Source: Cynocephalus volans (Eukaryota > Chordata > Mammalia > Dermoptera > Cynocephalidae). From it: 64,000 nucleotides of DNA. The stretch's first letter is position 1. The number at the start of each line of letters is the position of its first letter. The notes under the pieces were generated by a model. That model saw only the letters and a program-made list of their open reading frames with translations, was not told the DNA's origin and made no database searches. The stretch is from assembly GCF_027409185.1 (NCBI RefSeq), contig NC_084463.1, forward strand, positions 161,859,869 to 161,923,868. Reading direction: 5' to 3'. Both the position numbers and the translations under genes were made by a program. This document shows positions 43,561 through 55,436 of the stretch, in pieces.

Positions 43561-44707
43561 GTATGTGTGCTTTGAGAGAGTTCTTACTCGGGCTTGTTTC
43601 TGGGTTCTTTATTTGTACCTTGAAGCAAAGGGGAGGATGTAAAGCTTTAAGATGTTCAGCTTTGGTTGAACATCACTGTGGTTATTTTATCGTAGATAGG
43701 ACTTGTAGGTGCCAAAAGTAAAAAGAGGTTATACAGAAGAACCCAAGCAAGGCAGCATTATTCCAGTGAAGACTTCTCCCACTGGTCCACCTTTGTTATA
43801 AAATCAGCTACTTACTAGTAGTTTAGAGATGTAGACTTTTCCTCTGCTAGAGAAAAACCACCTTACCCCTATGACTACCATTCCAACCACCCAGTCAACA
43901 TATGTAGCCTGACTTATTTCCAGGGACGAGTTCCAGGAAAAGGAGAGATCTGAGGGAAGAGGAGGTCAGCTTCCACTTTTCATGCCATGTGGAAAAATGA
44001 AACTGTGGCTCCAACAGAGCATTTAGCTCTGCCAAAATCCTGAATGGGACCACTAGTACCTCATTACTTGTACTTACAGCCGTTAGATGATAGGCACAAA
44101 GGACCCAATAGTGAGCTTTAGATTAGTTTATTGAATAATGAGGATGGGGGCTGAGTGCAAGGAAGAACCACTGCCTCTTAGTTCCATGTTCTACCAAAAC
44201 CAGTAGTGTTTGTCTTTCGTATATTTTTATTGTCTGTACCTTCTTGCTCCACTTTCAGCATATATAGAGTTGTGTCTAGGGCATTTCTCAAATCATTCAC
44301 TCAGCAAATATTGGACATCTACTGTATGCCAGGCATTATGCTTTCAGGAAAGGTGGGTTGCAGTGATGGAAGATGGGCTGAATGATTTTTCAGATTTCTC
44401 AAACTTCTTCTACCTGATTGATGCATTATAATTCTTCAACTGCCAAGATTGGAACAGCTCTGTATCTATACAACATGTAATTTATTGACTATATTCTGTA
44501 TGTGATCCTGTGCTAGGTGTTTTATGTGTTCTTGTTTAATCCCCCTAGCAAAAAAAAGAAAAAATTCCCCTAGCACATATTTTTGTCAGTTTTGTCCTTC
44601 CCTCACTGCCACTGCCACCTCTCTTAGGACGGTTGTACTTGCTTTGGTCCCTTTTTCATTAAAGGACAGACCCATCACTGTCCACACTCTTACTGTATTA
44701 TCCCTTG
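43561..44707. other. Intergenic RBM4-RBM4B, no gene recognised
   Basis: No gene seen. A possible L2 relic occurs near 44290-44360 (ATTCACTCAGCAAATATTGG, TACTGTATGCCAGGCATTAT). Confidence 0.5.
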
Positions 44708-44800
44708 GGGGCTGGCCGGTTAGCTCAGTTGGTTAGAGTACCTTGTAACACCAAGGTGAAGGGTTCGGATCTCCATACCAGCCAGCCATTCACAAAAATG
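44708..44800 (+). mobile_element. tRNA-Ile-derived SINE, monomer
   Basis: GGGGCTGGCCGGTTAGCTCA, GTTGGTTAGAGTACC, ACACCAAGGTGAAGGGTTCG, CATACCAGCCAGCC: both internal promoter boxes well kept. Confidence 0.88.
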
Positions 44801-45249
44801 TATATACACACAGCCCTTCATCTGGTGGGCGGGGCTAGCAAGTTTCAAAAGATGGAGAGTATTCATTGATTCAACAAATATTTGGTGTTTGGGATACATG
44901 TGTTTTGGGAGGAGATCAAATACATAAATGTCAAGTAGAGAACTGGTTAGGTGGGGATGGCTAGTGAAGGCTTTTCTGAAGTGACATGTTATAGTAGATT
45001 AAAAATGAGTGTAATGTATTTTTGCATTATGAAATAAGTTGTGGTTAAAATGTTAACTCCTTGATTCTGTTAAATCATTTTTGTTTTCTGCTTTGAGAGC
45101 CTGGTCTGCCTATTAACAGCCTAAGAGCAGTTTTTTCATGACTCAGTCTAGGCCAGCTTAGTGCCACATTTATAATTTATACTAGAGGCCTTTTTTTTTT
45201 TAAACTATTGACTTGTTGGAAGGAGAAACAAATAAGAACAATGGGAAGA

Positions 45250-45331
45250 TAGTTGGTACAGTGATACACACCCTTGACCTTTGTGTTGTCTGCGCCATGC
45301 TTTAACCAACTTGAGCTAACTGGCTGGCCCC
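45250..45331 (-). mobile_element. tRNA-Ile-derived SINE, monomer, diverged
   Basis: TTGGTACAGTGATACACACC, CTTTGTGTTGTCTGCGCCAT, TTGAGCTAACTGGCTGGCCC. Confidence 0.75.
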
Positions 45332-45506
45332 TAAAATTATTTTGAAGCGGTGACTTGAAAATCAATGATTTTCAGCATTAAGGCATTTTGAGATTATTTT
45401 TTGTTTAAACTTCCAACCTACTGTATGTCTGAATTGCAACTACACAGTCTGGTCTATGTAATTGACAAGGCTGTACTGCCATCACTTAACTCAGGAGTGA
45501 CATAAT

Positions 45507-45676
45507 TTTTTTTTTTTTTTTTAAAGATGACTGGTAAGGGGATCATAACCCTTGACTTGGTGTTGTCAGCACCACTCTCACCCAGTGAGCAAACCGGCCA
45601 TCCCTATATGGGATCCGAACCCGTGGCCTTGGTGTTATCAGCACCGCACTCTCACGAGTGAGCCACAGGCCGGCCC
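45507..45676 (-). mobile_element. tRNA-Ile-derived SINE, dimer
   Basis: T-run, AAAGATGACTGGTAAGGGGA ... GAGCCACAGGCCGGCCCC. Approximate target repeat AGGAGTGACATA / AAGAGTGATAT. Confidence 0.9.
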
Positions 45677-46072
45677 CCTAAGAGTGATATTTTTCAAGAG
45701 TAATGCTGTAATACACTGATATTTCATGACATTCCACCATTCATTCTGTTCAGTAAAATGTGATGAGTAGCCACCTGAGAGCTGGCCTTGCATTTTACTA
45801 AGTACTCTGTGATTGGTGAAGGTTACCAGGTAAAGAATACAAAGATGAATAGAACATGTTGCCTGTCTTTACTTCGCCTCCACAAACTGGTTCCTGTCTG
45901 GGTCTTGGGTGTACAAATAATTGATGTATCCTTGGAAATCAGGTGAGGATGGGAATGGTCACCCTGTTTCATAGTGATGACATGTGGCCTAGCCTGGTTC
46001 TGGGTGGGTCAATGGACCTATGAGAGCAGAGTTTTCAGGGTGATCTGTGAGTTTGATTTGGTGTTAAACCTC

Positions 46073-46175
46073 TTACCGGCTGGCCAGTTAGCTCGGTTGG
46101 TTAGAGTGGGCTTTATAACCCCATGTTCACGGGTTCAGATCCCTTAACAGCCAGCTGCAAAAAAAAAAAAAAAAA
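46073..46175 (+). mobile_element. tRNA-Ile-derived SINE, monomer
   Basis: CCGGCTGGCCAGTTAGCTCG ... TAACAGCCAGCTGC plus A-run. 12-bp target duplication GTGTTAAACCTC at 46061-46072 and 46176-46187. Confidence 0.9.
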
Positions 46176-46663
46176 GTGTTAAACCTCAACTTAAAGATTT
46201 TCCAAGCACCCTCAAAATTGCAGTTGACTTGGAAGAATGCTAAATTAAACCAGGCTCCTTTACCCTAGAGCTACCTCAGTGTTAAAGTAGACTGGGGGTG
46301 GGGTGTGGAGTAGTGAGGGGTAGACCATTTGCGCTGGGGTATTAAGTGCTGTTTTAAATTACTGGGGTTAGTCAACTCAGTACTTTGAGTTCTTAACACA
46401 TGGTCTCATGCTGAGGCAAAGGGAATTCCCAGGGCTACTTTCCTGCAGTGGGCTTTGAGAACAACAGTTCAGGTTGAAGAAGGAGAAAAAGTTCCACAAG
46501 GGGATGTCTCAGAGACAAAAAGCTTACAGTATTTGAGCATGTTGAGGAAATTTCTGGCTTACAGAGCTTAATTACTGGTCAAGTACAGAGAAGAGTGAAA
46601 AAGTTAAGGTGAATATTAATTAACTAGAGTAAATGACGACTGATACTATATAGGGCTTGTCCT

Positions 46664-46985
46664 AGTCTGAGCTGCTATAATAAAATACCATAAACTGCAT
46701 GGCTTATACACAACAATTTAGTTTCTCACAGTTCTGGAGGCCAAGAAGTCCAAGATCAAGACATTGGCAGATTTAGTGTCTGGCTTTCGTCTTACTGTGT
46801 TCATATGGCAGAAAGGGTGAGGGATCCCTTGGGTTTCTTTTTGGACACTAATTCTATTCTTGAGGGCTCCGCCCTAATGACTTAGTTACCTCCCAAAGGC
46901 CTCACTTCCTAATACTATCACTTTGGGGAATTAGGATTTCAACATGAACTTTGGGGGGACACAATCATGGCGGCACTGAATATTT
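46664..46985 (-). mobile_element. MaLR (MST/MLT1-like) LTR
   Basis: CTAGTCTGAGCTGCTATAAT, TTTCTCACAGTTCTGGAGGC and TTTGGGGGGACACAATCATG are the antisense of a MaLR LTR. No coding part. Confidence 0.75.
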
Positions 46986-48244
46986 AATAAAATTGTCATC
47001 TAACTAATGAAGTGTTGATGGTTGAGCAGTATGTGTCAGCAAAACTTGTAGAAGAGAGAATTTTTTTAAAGTGGCAAATGGAGAATTATGAGCATCTTAT
47101 TCAGAAACAAAGGTAAGGAACCGGTAAAAAGAGATAGTTGGCTTCTGGGGAGGGTGGGACAGTACTTTTTTAAAAGTCATACTGTTTGCTTTGTTAAACC
47201 ATGTTTGTGCATTATTTCAATTAAAAACTTTTGTCATGCTAACATCTCCCTTTTCTGTCTTAAGACAGATGATGATGGCTTAATATACACTGAATCTTGC
47301 AGCCTCTCACCAGATCCATATCTTCTGACAGGAGTACGGATTTGTATTACATGATGGTAGATAAATAGCACCCCTGAGATTTAAAGCAGGGATGGTGCTC
47401 TTTGACAAGACACAAAAAGAGGAAGTGCTTAGTTAGTGATAAAAGTGAACCTTAAAATCTCTAGTTCTGTGCAGATATTCAAGGCCAACAGAGGGAAGCT
47501 TAGTGCTCTGTCCACTAGGGGGTAGTGCTTCCATTAAGGACTGTGCCTGCTGTTTTCCTTCAGTACCTCTGTCCAACCCACTGATTTGTTTGTATTTAGG
47601 TATGCAACGAGATAAGGAATATTGACACAAAATTTATGAGTTGGGAGCTTCCTTAGTGTAGAACTTAGTCCAATCACTTTCATCCAAGCTATTGCAAAGG
47701 GAAAGAAAATGCCTTTTATTCACTGGTGAGCTGAACTAGGATGTCTTGATTTATTTATAGACTCAAAATGGTTTGAAGAGCAGATGTTAGTAGTGAACAA
47801 TAAGAGTCTTTCCTGGAAAGCCAGAGAAGCAGCCTGGGGGATAAGAGGCCAAAAAAAAAAAAAAGTTCCCTGCAGAATTTCAACGTGGCAGATCCTATAA
47901 AATGCAGAAGGCCCAGAGAAAATAGGGAACCAAACTTTGAATATATGCCTCAATTAAAAGGTTTATGGAATGAAATTAATATGAGGTTATAGAATATATT
48001 TTATCAATTATTAACTTTTTTATTGGCAATCTTAAGGACATTTTATTAAACAGTGAGGCAACAATTTTTCTGAGACCTGTCTCCAGCATAAAGTGGAAGT
48101 CAGAAAATGTTTCACACACGAATATATCTGAAACTCTTGATGCATTTAACGCTTTGAAGTGATGGCAACATCTGGTAACAAGTAGAAACCAGCATCTTAC
48201 GTGCTATGGTTTCATGTTACCACTTCATCTGAATTAGTTTTTTT
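46986..48244. other. Intergenic, no gene recognised
   Basis: AT-rich DNA. The longest ORFs (60-90 codons) lack coding character. Confidence 0.5.
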
Positions 48245-48400
48245 AAAAATTTTTATTTTATTGGTTATGCATATTCATGGAGTACAATGTTGACCATCAT
48301 CACTTGTGCCCAAGATGTGATCGCCAGATCAACACTATCAGCATGCCCATTGTCACAAATGTTTCATCAGTTTTCAGACATTTTCACATTCAAAAGCAAT
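48245..48400. mobile_element. Probable LINE-1 fragment interrupted by a SINE
   Basis: TTATTGGTTATGCATATTCA, GTACAATGTTGACCATCATC and GATCAACACTATCAGCATGC resemble L1 3' sequence in antisense. A SINE follows at 48401. Confidence 0.45.
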
Positions 48401-48482
48401 TTTGGGGGGGCGGGGGGCTAGCTGGTACAGGGATTGAACTCCAGACCTTGATGTTATGGGCACTATGCTAACCAGCCAGCCC
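48401..48482 (-). mobile_element. tRNA-Ile-derived SINE, monomer
   Basis: GGGGGCTAGCTGGTACAGGG, CCAGACCTTGATGTTATGGG, GCTAACCAGCCAGCCCT. Confidence 0.75.
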
Positions 48483-48834
48483 TCTATTTTCACATTTTTT
48501 AATGTGTCTGAAATTTGAATGTGTTTTGATATCCATGCATCTCACAGTTTAATTGGCAGTTTTATTTTTAGTAGCACATAATGATGTACCTTAAAATAAG
48601 TTGCATTCTGAATTAGATGAAAAATGGTTATTTGGCATGAATGTAGATAGGTCAGTAAGCTATCTTCCTAGAGGTGGAATGGCATTTTATATTTTGCTAC
48701 ATGTCAGATTGTCCTCAGAAGTCATTCCAGTTTATATTCCCACTAGCTAGGTATGAAAATGTTCCATTATACCCTCACCAGTGCATTTCTTGATCTCTTC
48801 CAACCTGATAGGTTTAGGTTAAACATGGTATCAT

Positions 48835-48933
48835 GTGGCCAGTAAGCTCACTTGGTTAGTGTGTGGTGCTGATAACACCAAGGTCAAGGGTTCAGATCCT
48901 AGCACCAGCCAGCTACCAAAAAAAAAAAAAAAA
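48835..48933 (+). mobile_element. tRNA-Ile-derived SINE, monomer
   Basis: GTGGCCAGTAAGCTCACTTG, GCTGATAACACCAAGGTCAA, AGCACCAGCCAGCTACC plus A-run. Confidence 0.85.
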
Positions 48934-48947
48934 TGCTATCTGTTTTA

Positions 48948-49277
48948 GTCTGTTCAGGCTGGTATAACAAAATACCATAAATTGGGTGACTAACTACAAC
49001 AGAAATTTTTCTCACAGTTCTGAAGGATGTCAACTGGTGGGGGCCCTCTTCTGGTTCCAGACTGCCAACTTCTCTGTGTCCTCACATGGCGAAAGGGGGC
49101 AAGGGCTCTTTGGGATCCCTTAGAAGGGCACTAAATCCCATTCATGGAAGCTCTGCCTTTATGACATAATCCCTATCCCAAAGGTCTCATTTCCTAGTAT
49201 CACCTTGGGGGTTAGGACTTCAACATATGAACTTGGGGGGCGGGCGGGGAGAAACAAACATTTAGACCATAACAGTA
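48948..49277 (-). mobile_element. MaLR (MST/MLT1-like) LTR
   Basis: TGTTTTAGTCTGTTCAGGCT ... GGGTTAGGACTTCAACATAT ... ACCATAACA: both LTR ends (TGTT...AACA) are visible in antisense. Confidence 0.78.
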
Positions 49278-49282
49278 TCTCT

Positions 49283-49372
49283 GTTTTATTTTTTGGTGGC
49301 TGGCCGATAACATGGATCCAAACCCATGACCTTGGTATTACTAGCACCATGATCTTCCAAGCAAGCTAAGTT
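49283..49372 (-). mobile_element. tRNA-Ile-derived SINE, monomer
   Basis: TTTTTTGGTGGCTGGCCGAT, CCATGACCTTGGTATTACTA, AAGCAAGCTAAGTTGCC. Diverged. Confidence 0.7.
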
Positions 49373-49892
49373 GCCTAGTATCTTATTGTAGTTATAATTA
49401 GCATCTAATTTTACAATGAGTAAGATTGATCATTTTCATATTTTTAAGAGCCACATGTATTTCTTTTTTGTCAATATCTTTAGCCCTTGACTTTTTTTTT
49501 AATTGGATGTTTATTAATTTGTGGAAGCAGTGTATATATAAAGAGATTTGCTCTGTGACATGGGTTGCTACTGTTTTTCAGTTTGTTATTTTACTTCATG
49601 ATGTTTTTTGCCATGCAGAAAAGTTATACTATGCACTTGAAGAATACAACAACATTTTTTGGCGGGGGGGGGGTTTACTTTTACCGTTTCACTTTTTAGC
49701 TTTATATTTTTGAGCCATTTGTAATTTATTTGATATAAAGTGTGAATGAAGTAGGTGTCTGACTTTGTTTTCTAGATGACCACTCATTTGAGGACTGAAT
49801 TTAAACAAATATTAACTGCAGTGAAACTAAGTGGGTGGGGGAAAAAAAAAACGATATTAGGACAGCATCATATCTCCTTTTCTGACTATAAG

Positions 49893-49955
49893 AAACAAAT
49901 TTTGTAACACCAAAGTCCAAGGTTTGAGCCCTATACCATCCAGCTGCCAAAAAAA
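49893..49955 (+). mobile_element. tRNA-Ile-derived SINE, 3' fragment
   Basis: TGTAACACCAAAGTCCAAGG, ATACCATCCAGCTGCC plus A-rich tail. Confidence 0.65.
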
Positions 49956-50934
49956 ACCCCAAAACAAAACAAGAAATTTTAACACTCTTTTTGATAAAAG
50001 ACTGAAAGGAGCAGGAGATAACTCACAAACCCTACTCACCCAGGGGGAACCATTAACCTAGACCAATTAAATCACTGTTTCTGGGGGTTGGCCTAGGGGC
50101 AAAATCAACCCTGGCTGTAAATTGGCTTTCTCTGAATAATTGGAGTTCTTTGAATAATGTACTTATGCTTTACTTTATGGAGTGTCAATCAGATGTGCTG
50201 TGGTTTGGGATGCCTATCTCTTGCAAGGACTCCCAACTGTAGGATCAACCTACAGAATCTGCTGAAGAACCAGTGACGCTCTTCAATCTAATTGCGACAG
50301 TGCCCAGACTTCTCTATCTCAGGATTGAACCTGCATGGGCCCACACTGCCTCTTAGTCAAGATGGGTGAGAATGACATTTCTCACCTATTATTCCTTCTC
50401 CATCCAGTAACACAGTGTATATTTCTGGTGGACAACATGCAAATCAAATTTGGGGTAGACACGTAAGTTTTTAACCCCTTTTAAAACAGTTTTCTTTGGC
50501 AAACTAGCCACATTACCAATCCGAGATAAAGTTTACTTGTGATTTTGAGAATCTCCTAATATTTGGTGAAAGTTCATTATATTTGATTTGCAATAAATCT
50601 TCCGTTCCATCTGGGTGCGTTGCCATATTTGGCTTATCCTTACATCCGTCTACCCCATTAGGAATTATTCTTCACTCAGGTCCCATGATCTTTTCCTTGA
50701 ATCAAGGCCATTGATAGCCTCTGTGTAAATTATCTGGTTGCAGAACTCACCTTAGACTTGACCCAAAGCTCTCAGTATGTTGACCTAAGTGGAGGTCTCA
50801 ACCCCCAGGTTTCCTTCTTGGCGGCAGATTTGCTGAACCTTTACTCAACTGGCTTTCTGTAGTGGTTGTAGGTCAAGTTATAGCTTGTATATTAGCAGAT
50901 TTCTCAATTTCTGGGTGTCTAAAGCCATGTGTTG
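49956..50934. other. Intergenic, unclassified
   Basis: No gene. The text around 50000-50450 (AGGAGATAACTCACAAACCC, GGGGGTTGGCCTAGGGGCAA) has an LTR-like feel, but I cannot assign a family. Confidence 0.4.
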
Positions 50935-51190
50935 TTTTTGTTTTTGTTTTATTTTTATTTATTGATACACAGTGTAGTTGATTTTCATGTCCCTTTACCA
51001 ATTCCTTCTTTCCCCCTCCCTCTCTCTCCTGCATCAGCATCATATCTGCTCACTTAACAACTTCAAGGAATTGTGATTGTTGTGTCTTCCCCCCACCCCC
51101 ATTTGTTTGTATATTTATTTTTATTAGCTCCCACAAATAAGTGAGAACATGCAGTATTTCTCTTTCTGTGCCTGGCTTATTTCACTTCAA
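50935..51190 (-). mobile_element. LINE-1 fragment
   Basis: TTTATTTATTGATACACAGT, CAATTCCTTCTTTCCCCC, CAAATAAGTGAGAACATGCA and CTGTGCCTGGCTTATTTCAC are the antisense of an L1 3'UTR. Confidence 0.7.
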
Positions 51191-51261
51191 AGTGATGTTT
51201 TTGTTTTGCTTTAAATTCTTCCCTCTTTGGGTCTAATTCTGGTACATTCTCTTTCTCTGTT

Positions 51262-51349
51262 TTTTTTTTAAAAGATGACTGGTAAGGGGATCTTAACCCT
51301 TGACTTGATGTCAGCACCACACTCTCCCAAGTGAGCCACGGTCCGGCCC
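51262..51349 (-). mobile_element. tRNA-Ile-derived SINE, single-unit chimera of the dimer
   Basis: Has the dimer tail (AAAAGATGACTGGTAAGGGG) fused directly to the dimer head (AGTGAGCCACGGTCCGGCCC), so one hybrid unit replaces two. Flanked by GTACATTCTC / ATACATTCTC. Comparable to the left part of 59044-59262. Confidence 0.8.
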
Positions 51350-51750
51350 CTGATACATTCTCATGCTGTGACAAGAACAGCCTCTATGTTTTCCTGATTT
51401 CACTAAACCATTTGGCTGACAACATGGCTTGATGTGTGTAGACCAGTGTTCCCACTGGTTGGTCCAATATTTCATCAAAGACTAATTTATGTAACTCATA
51501 TGACTTCCAATTTAGAAAGAGTCATGTTAGGACCATATTGATTTGATTTACCAAAGTCAATAACGAAATAGAAACAGTAGCTGGGTATCGTCAAAAATCT
51601 GTTAGTCACTAAACGGTTTCTTTAAACAAATTTCCTTTAGGTTTTCCTGCTAGATGTTTCTTAAGATGGCAGATGGATAAAAAATTGGGCTGGCAGTATT
51701 TACCGCCTTTACCAAGAGAGAATAGGTATATCCTATCAGTGGTGCACCAT

Positions 51751-51905
51751 TCTTTTTTTTTTTTTTTTTTTTCTTTCTCTTTTTCGTGACCGGCACTCAG
51801 CCAGTGAGTGCACCGGCCATTCCTGTATAGGATCCGAACCCGCGGCGGGAGCATCGCTGCGCTCTCAGCGCCGCACTCTCCCGAGTGCGCCACGGGCTGG
51901 CCCCA
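51751..51905 (-). mobile_element. SINE subtype 3
   Basis: T-run, CTTTTTCGTGACCGGCACTC, GAACCCGCGGCGGGAGCATC, GTGCGCCACGGGCTGGCCCC. Near-consensus. Confidence 0.9.
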
Positions 51906-52150
51906 GAATGATCCTTTTAAAACATAAATCAGATAATGTCGCAACTCAGCTCAAAAACTTCTAGTGACTTCTCATTTTATTTGGAGTATAAAATCAAAGT
52001 CCATCCAAAGGTTTGTAAGGCTCTACATGATCTGCTTCCTCTTCTTATCTCTCTGACTTTATCCTACTTTCCTTTGCATGCTCTGCTTTAGCCACACTGT
52101 ACACTGGACTTTTAACTGATCTTTTGTATATATGTCAGGCTCCTTGATGT
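51906..52150 (+). mobile_element. L2-like LINE relic
   Basis: GATCCTTTTAAAACATAAAT, CTTCTCATTTTATTTGGAGT, AAGGCTCTACATGATCTGCT and TTTAGCCACACTGTACACTG match the L2 3' region. Confidence 0.65.
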
Positions 52151-52861
52151 TGGAGGCTGCAGGACTGAGCTATTTGCACCAGCCTGTCCCCTAGCTATCC
52201 CTGGTAAAGCCCTGTTTTGTTCTTTAAACAGCAGATTTGGGTTTTTAAGGTGAAAAGAAAGGTGACAAGAAGTTTTCAGGGTAGTAAAAATCAGGCATTG
52301 CTGGAGCTCTGTTCTCCTCTCTGTGTTCTCCATTTAGGTGGCATCATCAATTCCATTGGCTTTATGTACCATCTGGATTCTAAAGATTTCCAGCCCAGCC
52401 CCAACCTTTCTTTGTGCTCAAGGAAGCTATGTGTCTGGACTAGAGGCCATAGAAACATAATACTAAAGTCTGCCACTAGGGCTTCCTATAACTTGAGTAA
52501 TTCTTTGCAAACAGGTACATGGAGTTTCTCTTTGAGGATAGTGGTTTTCAGTAAATGTCACTGGCTGTTGAGAGGAAGGGGTCAGAAGCAAGAGAAAAAC
52601 TTTTGATAATATAGTAGGTGAAAGTGGGTAAGGCCTTTTGTAGTTGCTATTACAGATACTGATTGGGTTTTTTCATGTGCAAGAAACTAGAGCTCTGAAG
52701 TTTTAACATGAAATCACTCCACCTCTTCCTTTCATTTCCCTATGACCTACCGTCTTAGGAAAATTTAATGTTCCTTTGAATTCCCCACATATACCACCTA
52801 AGGCAGGTGCTAAGGCTGGAGTTCCCCAGTGCTCCCTTCGCCCTCTTCTACATTTCCTCTA

Positions 52862-53092
52862 GGTCAGTTGTTCTCAACCACTAGTGATTTCCCTTCTTTA
52901 CCCACCAACCCCTGCTGCGACGTTTAGCAATGTCTGAAGTCATTTTTAATTGTCACAACTGGGGCATGATACTGGCATCTAATAAGTAGAGGCCAGGGAT
53001 GCTGCTTAACATCCTGTAACATCCAGGATGGCACCTGCACAAAGAATTACCCAGCCCCAAATATCAGTAGTGCTAAGGTTGGAACCCTGTTC
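52862..53092 (+). mobile_element. hAT-Charlie short DNA transposon
   Basis: GTCAGTTGTTCTCAACCACT, AATTGTCACAACTGGGGCAT, GTAGAGGCCAGGGATGCTGC and AAAGAATTACCCAGCCCC fit the MER5-type non-autonomous element. Confidence 0.75.
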
Positions 53093-53127
53093 TAAGTGAT
53101 TTCATCTATTCCCTTGACTTTGTATAC

Positions 53128-53440
53128 CATCTAGAGTTGTACTGTCCAGTATGGTAGCCACAGCCACATGTGGTGCTGTGAGTGTAAAACACCCATGGGA
53201 TTTCAAAAAATTAGTATGAGAAAGAATGTAAAATTTGTGAATGTAAAATTTTAAAGTGCTTATTATATGTTGAAATGATATTTTGCATATATTGGGTTAA
53301 ATAAAATACATTATTAAAATTAAGAGTTAAGTGCACCTATTTCTTTTTACCTTTCTAAATGTGGCTATTAGAAGTTTCCAAATTACTTATGTGGCTTGCA
53401 TTTGTGGCTCACATTGTTTTTCTCTTGGGTAATGCTGATC
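53128..53440 (+). mobile_element. hAT-Charlie-type DNA transposon relic
   Basis: TACTGTCCAGTATGGTAGCC, CACATGTGGTGCTGTGAGTG, TATATTGGGTTAAATAAAAT and CTTATGTGGCTTGCATTTG. Same family as 16970-17285. Confidence 0.6.
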
Positions 53441-53459
53441 TAGATGCTGGAGACTTTTT

Positions 53460-53558
53460 TTGTTTTTTTGGTGGCTGGCTGGTAAGGGGATCTGAACCCT
53501 TGAGCTTGGTGTTATCAGTACCACATTTTACCAAGTGTGCTAACCAGTCAGCTCAATA
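53460..53558 (-). mobile_element. tRNA-Ile-derived SINE, monomer
   Basis: TTTTTGGTGGCTGGCTGGTA, AGCTTGGTGTTATCAGTACC, GTGCTAACCAGTCAGCTC. Confidence 0.82.
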
Positions 53559-53740
53559 CTGGAGTCTCTTAAATTTGTATATTCAGTCCCAAAGCTCTCC
53601 TCCGTGCTCAAGATTCAGATATCCTACTTGACATTTCTTCTTGGTTGTCTTAGTACACCTCAAACGTTATATGTCTGAAATAGAACTCCTGAGTCTCCCC
53701 ACTCCAAAATCATTTCTCCTCCAATCTTCTCCATGTCTTT

Positions 53741-53910
53741 TTTTTTTTTTTTTTTAAAAGATGACCGGTAAGGGGATCTTAACCCTAGACTTGGTGTTGT
53801 CAGCACCACGCTCAGCCAGTGAGCAAACCGGCCACCCCTATATGGGATCCGAACCTGTGGCCCTGGTGTCATCAGCACCGCACTCTCCCGAGTGAGCCAC
53901 AGGCCGGCCC
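53741..53910 (-). mobile_element. tRNA-Ile-derived SINE, dimer
   Basis: AAAAGATGACCGGTAAGGGG ... GAGCCACAGGCCGGCCC. Perfect 13-bp target duplication TCTCCATGTCTTT at 53728-53740 and 53911-53923. Confidence 0.92.
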
Positions 53911-53989
53911 TCTCCATGTCTTTAAATGGTGTTACCAACCACTTACCTGTTTCAGCCAGATTTCTGGTAGTCATCCTTGATTCTTTCTC

Positions 53990-54790
53990 TTATTTCCCAT
54001 CATCAGTTCCTTAGTATGTTTTATATCAAATGTTACTGCTTCTCTCCATGTCTTTGCCACAACCATAGTCCAGACCGTACTATCCTCTTCCTCCAGGACT
54101 ACTAAAGTGGCCTTCTCCAGGTCTGTCTATTCCTTTTTCCTTTCTTTCCTCTTGTGTCTTCCTTCAACTTAATCTCTTTTGAGTAGCAGTAATTATCCTG
54201 TCAGATATGTCAGATGGTTACTCTGTTACTTAGAACCTTTCAGCGACTTCCCATTATATTTAAAGTAAAATACCAATCCTTTACCTTGGCCTAAAATTCC
54301 TTGAAATAGACCCTTTTCCCCTTCACCCACCTTTTTCTAATCACAGTGGCCCTCATTTCAGATCCTTGTACACCAAACTCTTTCTTGCCACAGGGCCTCT
54401 TTTCTACCTGGAAGGACCTTCCCCTTGACCACTTAGGGCCCATTCTTATCCTACAGGTCTTAGCTTCAGGATCAAGCATCAGATTGCCTTCCTGAACCAC
54501 CTCTAGTTAAGTGGATGTCCCCGTCCCATTATTCCTGACCATTGTACCCAGTTTGTGTATTTTGTGGTACTTAGCCCAATTTCATTTTCCAATATTCATT
54601 TCCAATGAACATTTTCCTCACAAAATTGTAAGCCTTCCTCACAAATTTGTAAGCATTCCTCACAAAATTGTAAGGGAGATGGGAAATTACCTGCCTTGCT
54701 CGCCAATATGTACCCCAGTGCCTAGAAACAATGCCTGAAACACATAACGGGCATTTAATTACAAACGTGTGTACTTAAGCTATTATTTGA
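53990..54790 (+). mobile_element. L2-like LINE relics
   Basis: CTTCCCATTATATTTAAAGT, CCTTGGCCTAAAATTCC and CCACAGGGCCTCTTTTCTAC resemble L2. They are mixed with unassigned DNA and a small tandem repeat. Confidence 0.5.
54614..54676. repeat. Three tandem 21-bp repeats
   Basis: Three copies of TTCCTCACAAAATTGTAAGC plus one base, at 54614-54634, 54635-54655 and 54656-54676. They differ at 1-2 positions each. Confidence 0.9.
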
Positions 54791-55304
54791 ATGATGTGCT
54801 CCCCTTGAGAATGTCCTACCCCCTGCACTCCCCGCCATCCATTCATTGCTTTAGCAGCCACCTGTTGTTTAAGAAACTGAGTGCCAGTGCAGAGCCAGAC
54901 CCTGGAGTAGGACCAGAGGATTCATAGATGGCCGCTGTTGGGGCTGGAGTCGACTCCAGCCGCTTAGAATCCAGCAATCTAGAAAGGCGGAGATGTTGGA
55001 ACTGTTCGATAACCCAGGAGGGTCCTTATTTTATTTATTTATTTTTAAAAACTTTTTTTCAGGAGGCTCTTTAGTTTTGAGATTTGTTGATCCCTAAGGG
55101 CAGAGCTGGAACAGGGTTGTCTCTAGCACTCACTGTTGGGCAAGATCCAGGGAAGAAGGGGGAGCGCTGACAGAGCTCTTCTCTGTCACCTCCCACCTCA
55201 GTCCCACTGTCTCCCTGGAGGGATGGCTCTCTTGACAGTCTGTTAGCATGGAACTTCTTTGTGTATTTGTTGGTGAGCTCCAGGAGGGGTGGAGCCCTGT
55301 CTTT

Positions 55305-55402
55305 ATTTATTTTTTATTTATTTTTGGCCTGCTGGCAGGTCCAAACCCTGACTTTGGTGTTATCAGCACCATGGTCTAACCAAGTGAGCTAACTAGCCAG
55401 AC
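55305..55402 (-). mobile_element. tRNA-Ile-derived SINE, monomer
   Basis: GGCCTGCTGGCAGGTCCAAA, CTTTGGTGTTATCAGCACCA, GTGAGCTAACTAGCCAGAC. Confidence 0.78.
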
Positions 55403-55436
55403 ATCTTGCACTCATTACTGATGGCTCTCCAGTGCC

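Noticed and set aside
44708-44800. Possible functional tRNA-Ile gene
   Set aside because: The A and B boxes are present but stem pairing is broken and an A-rich tail follows. It is a SINE monomer like the others.
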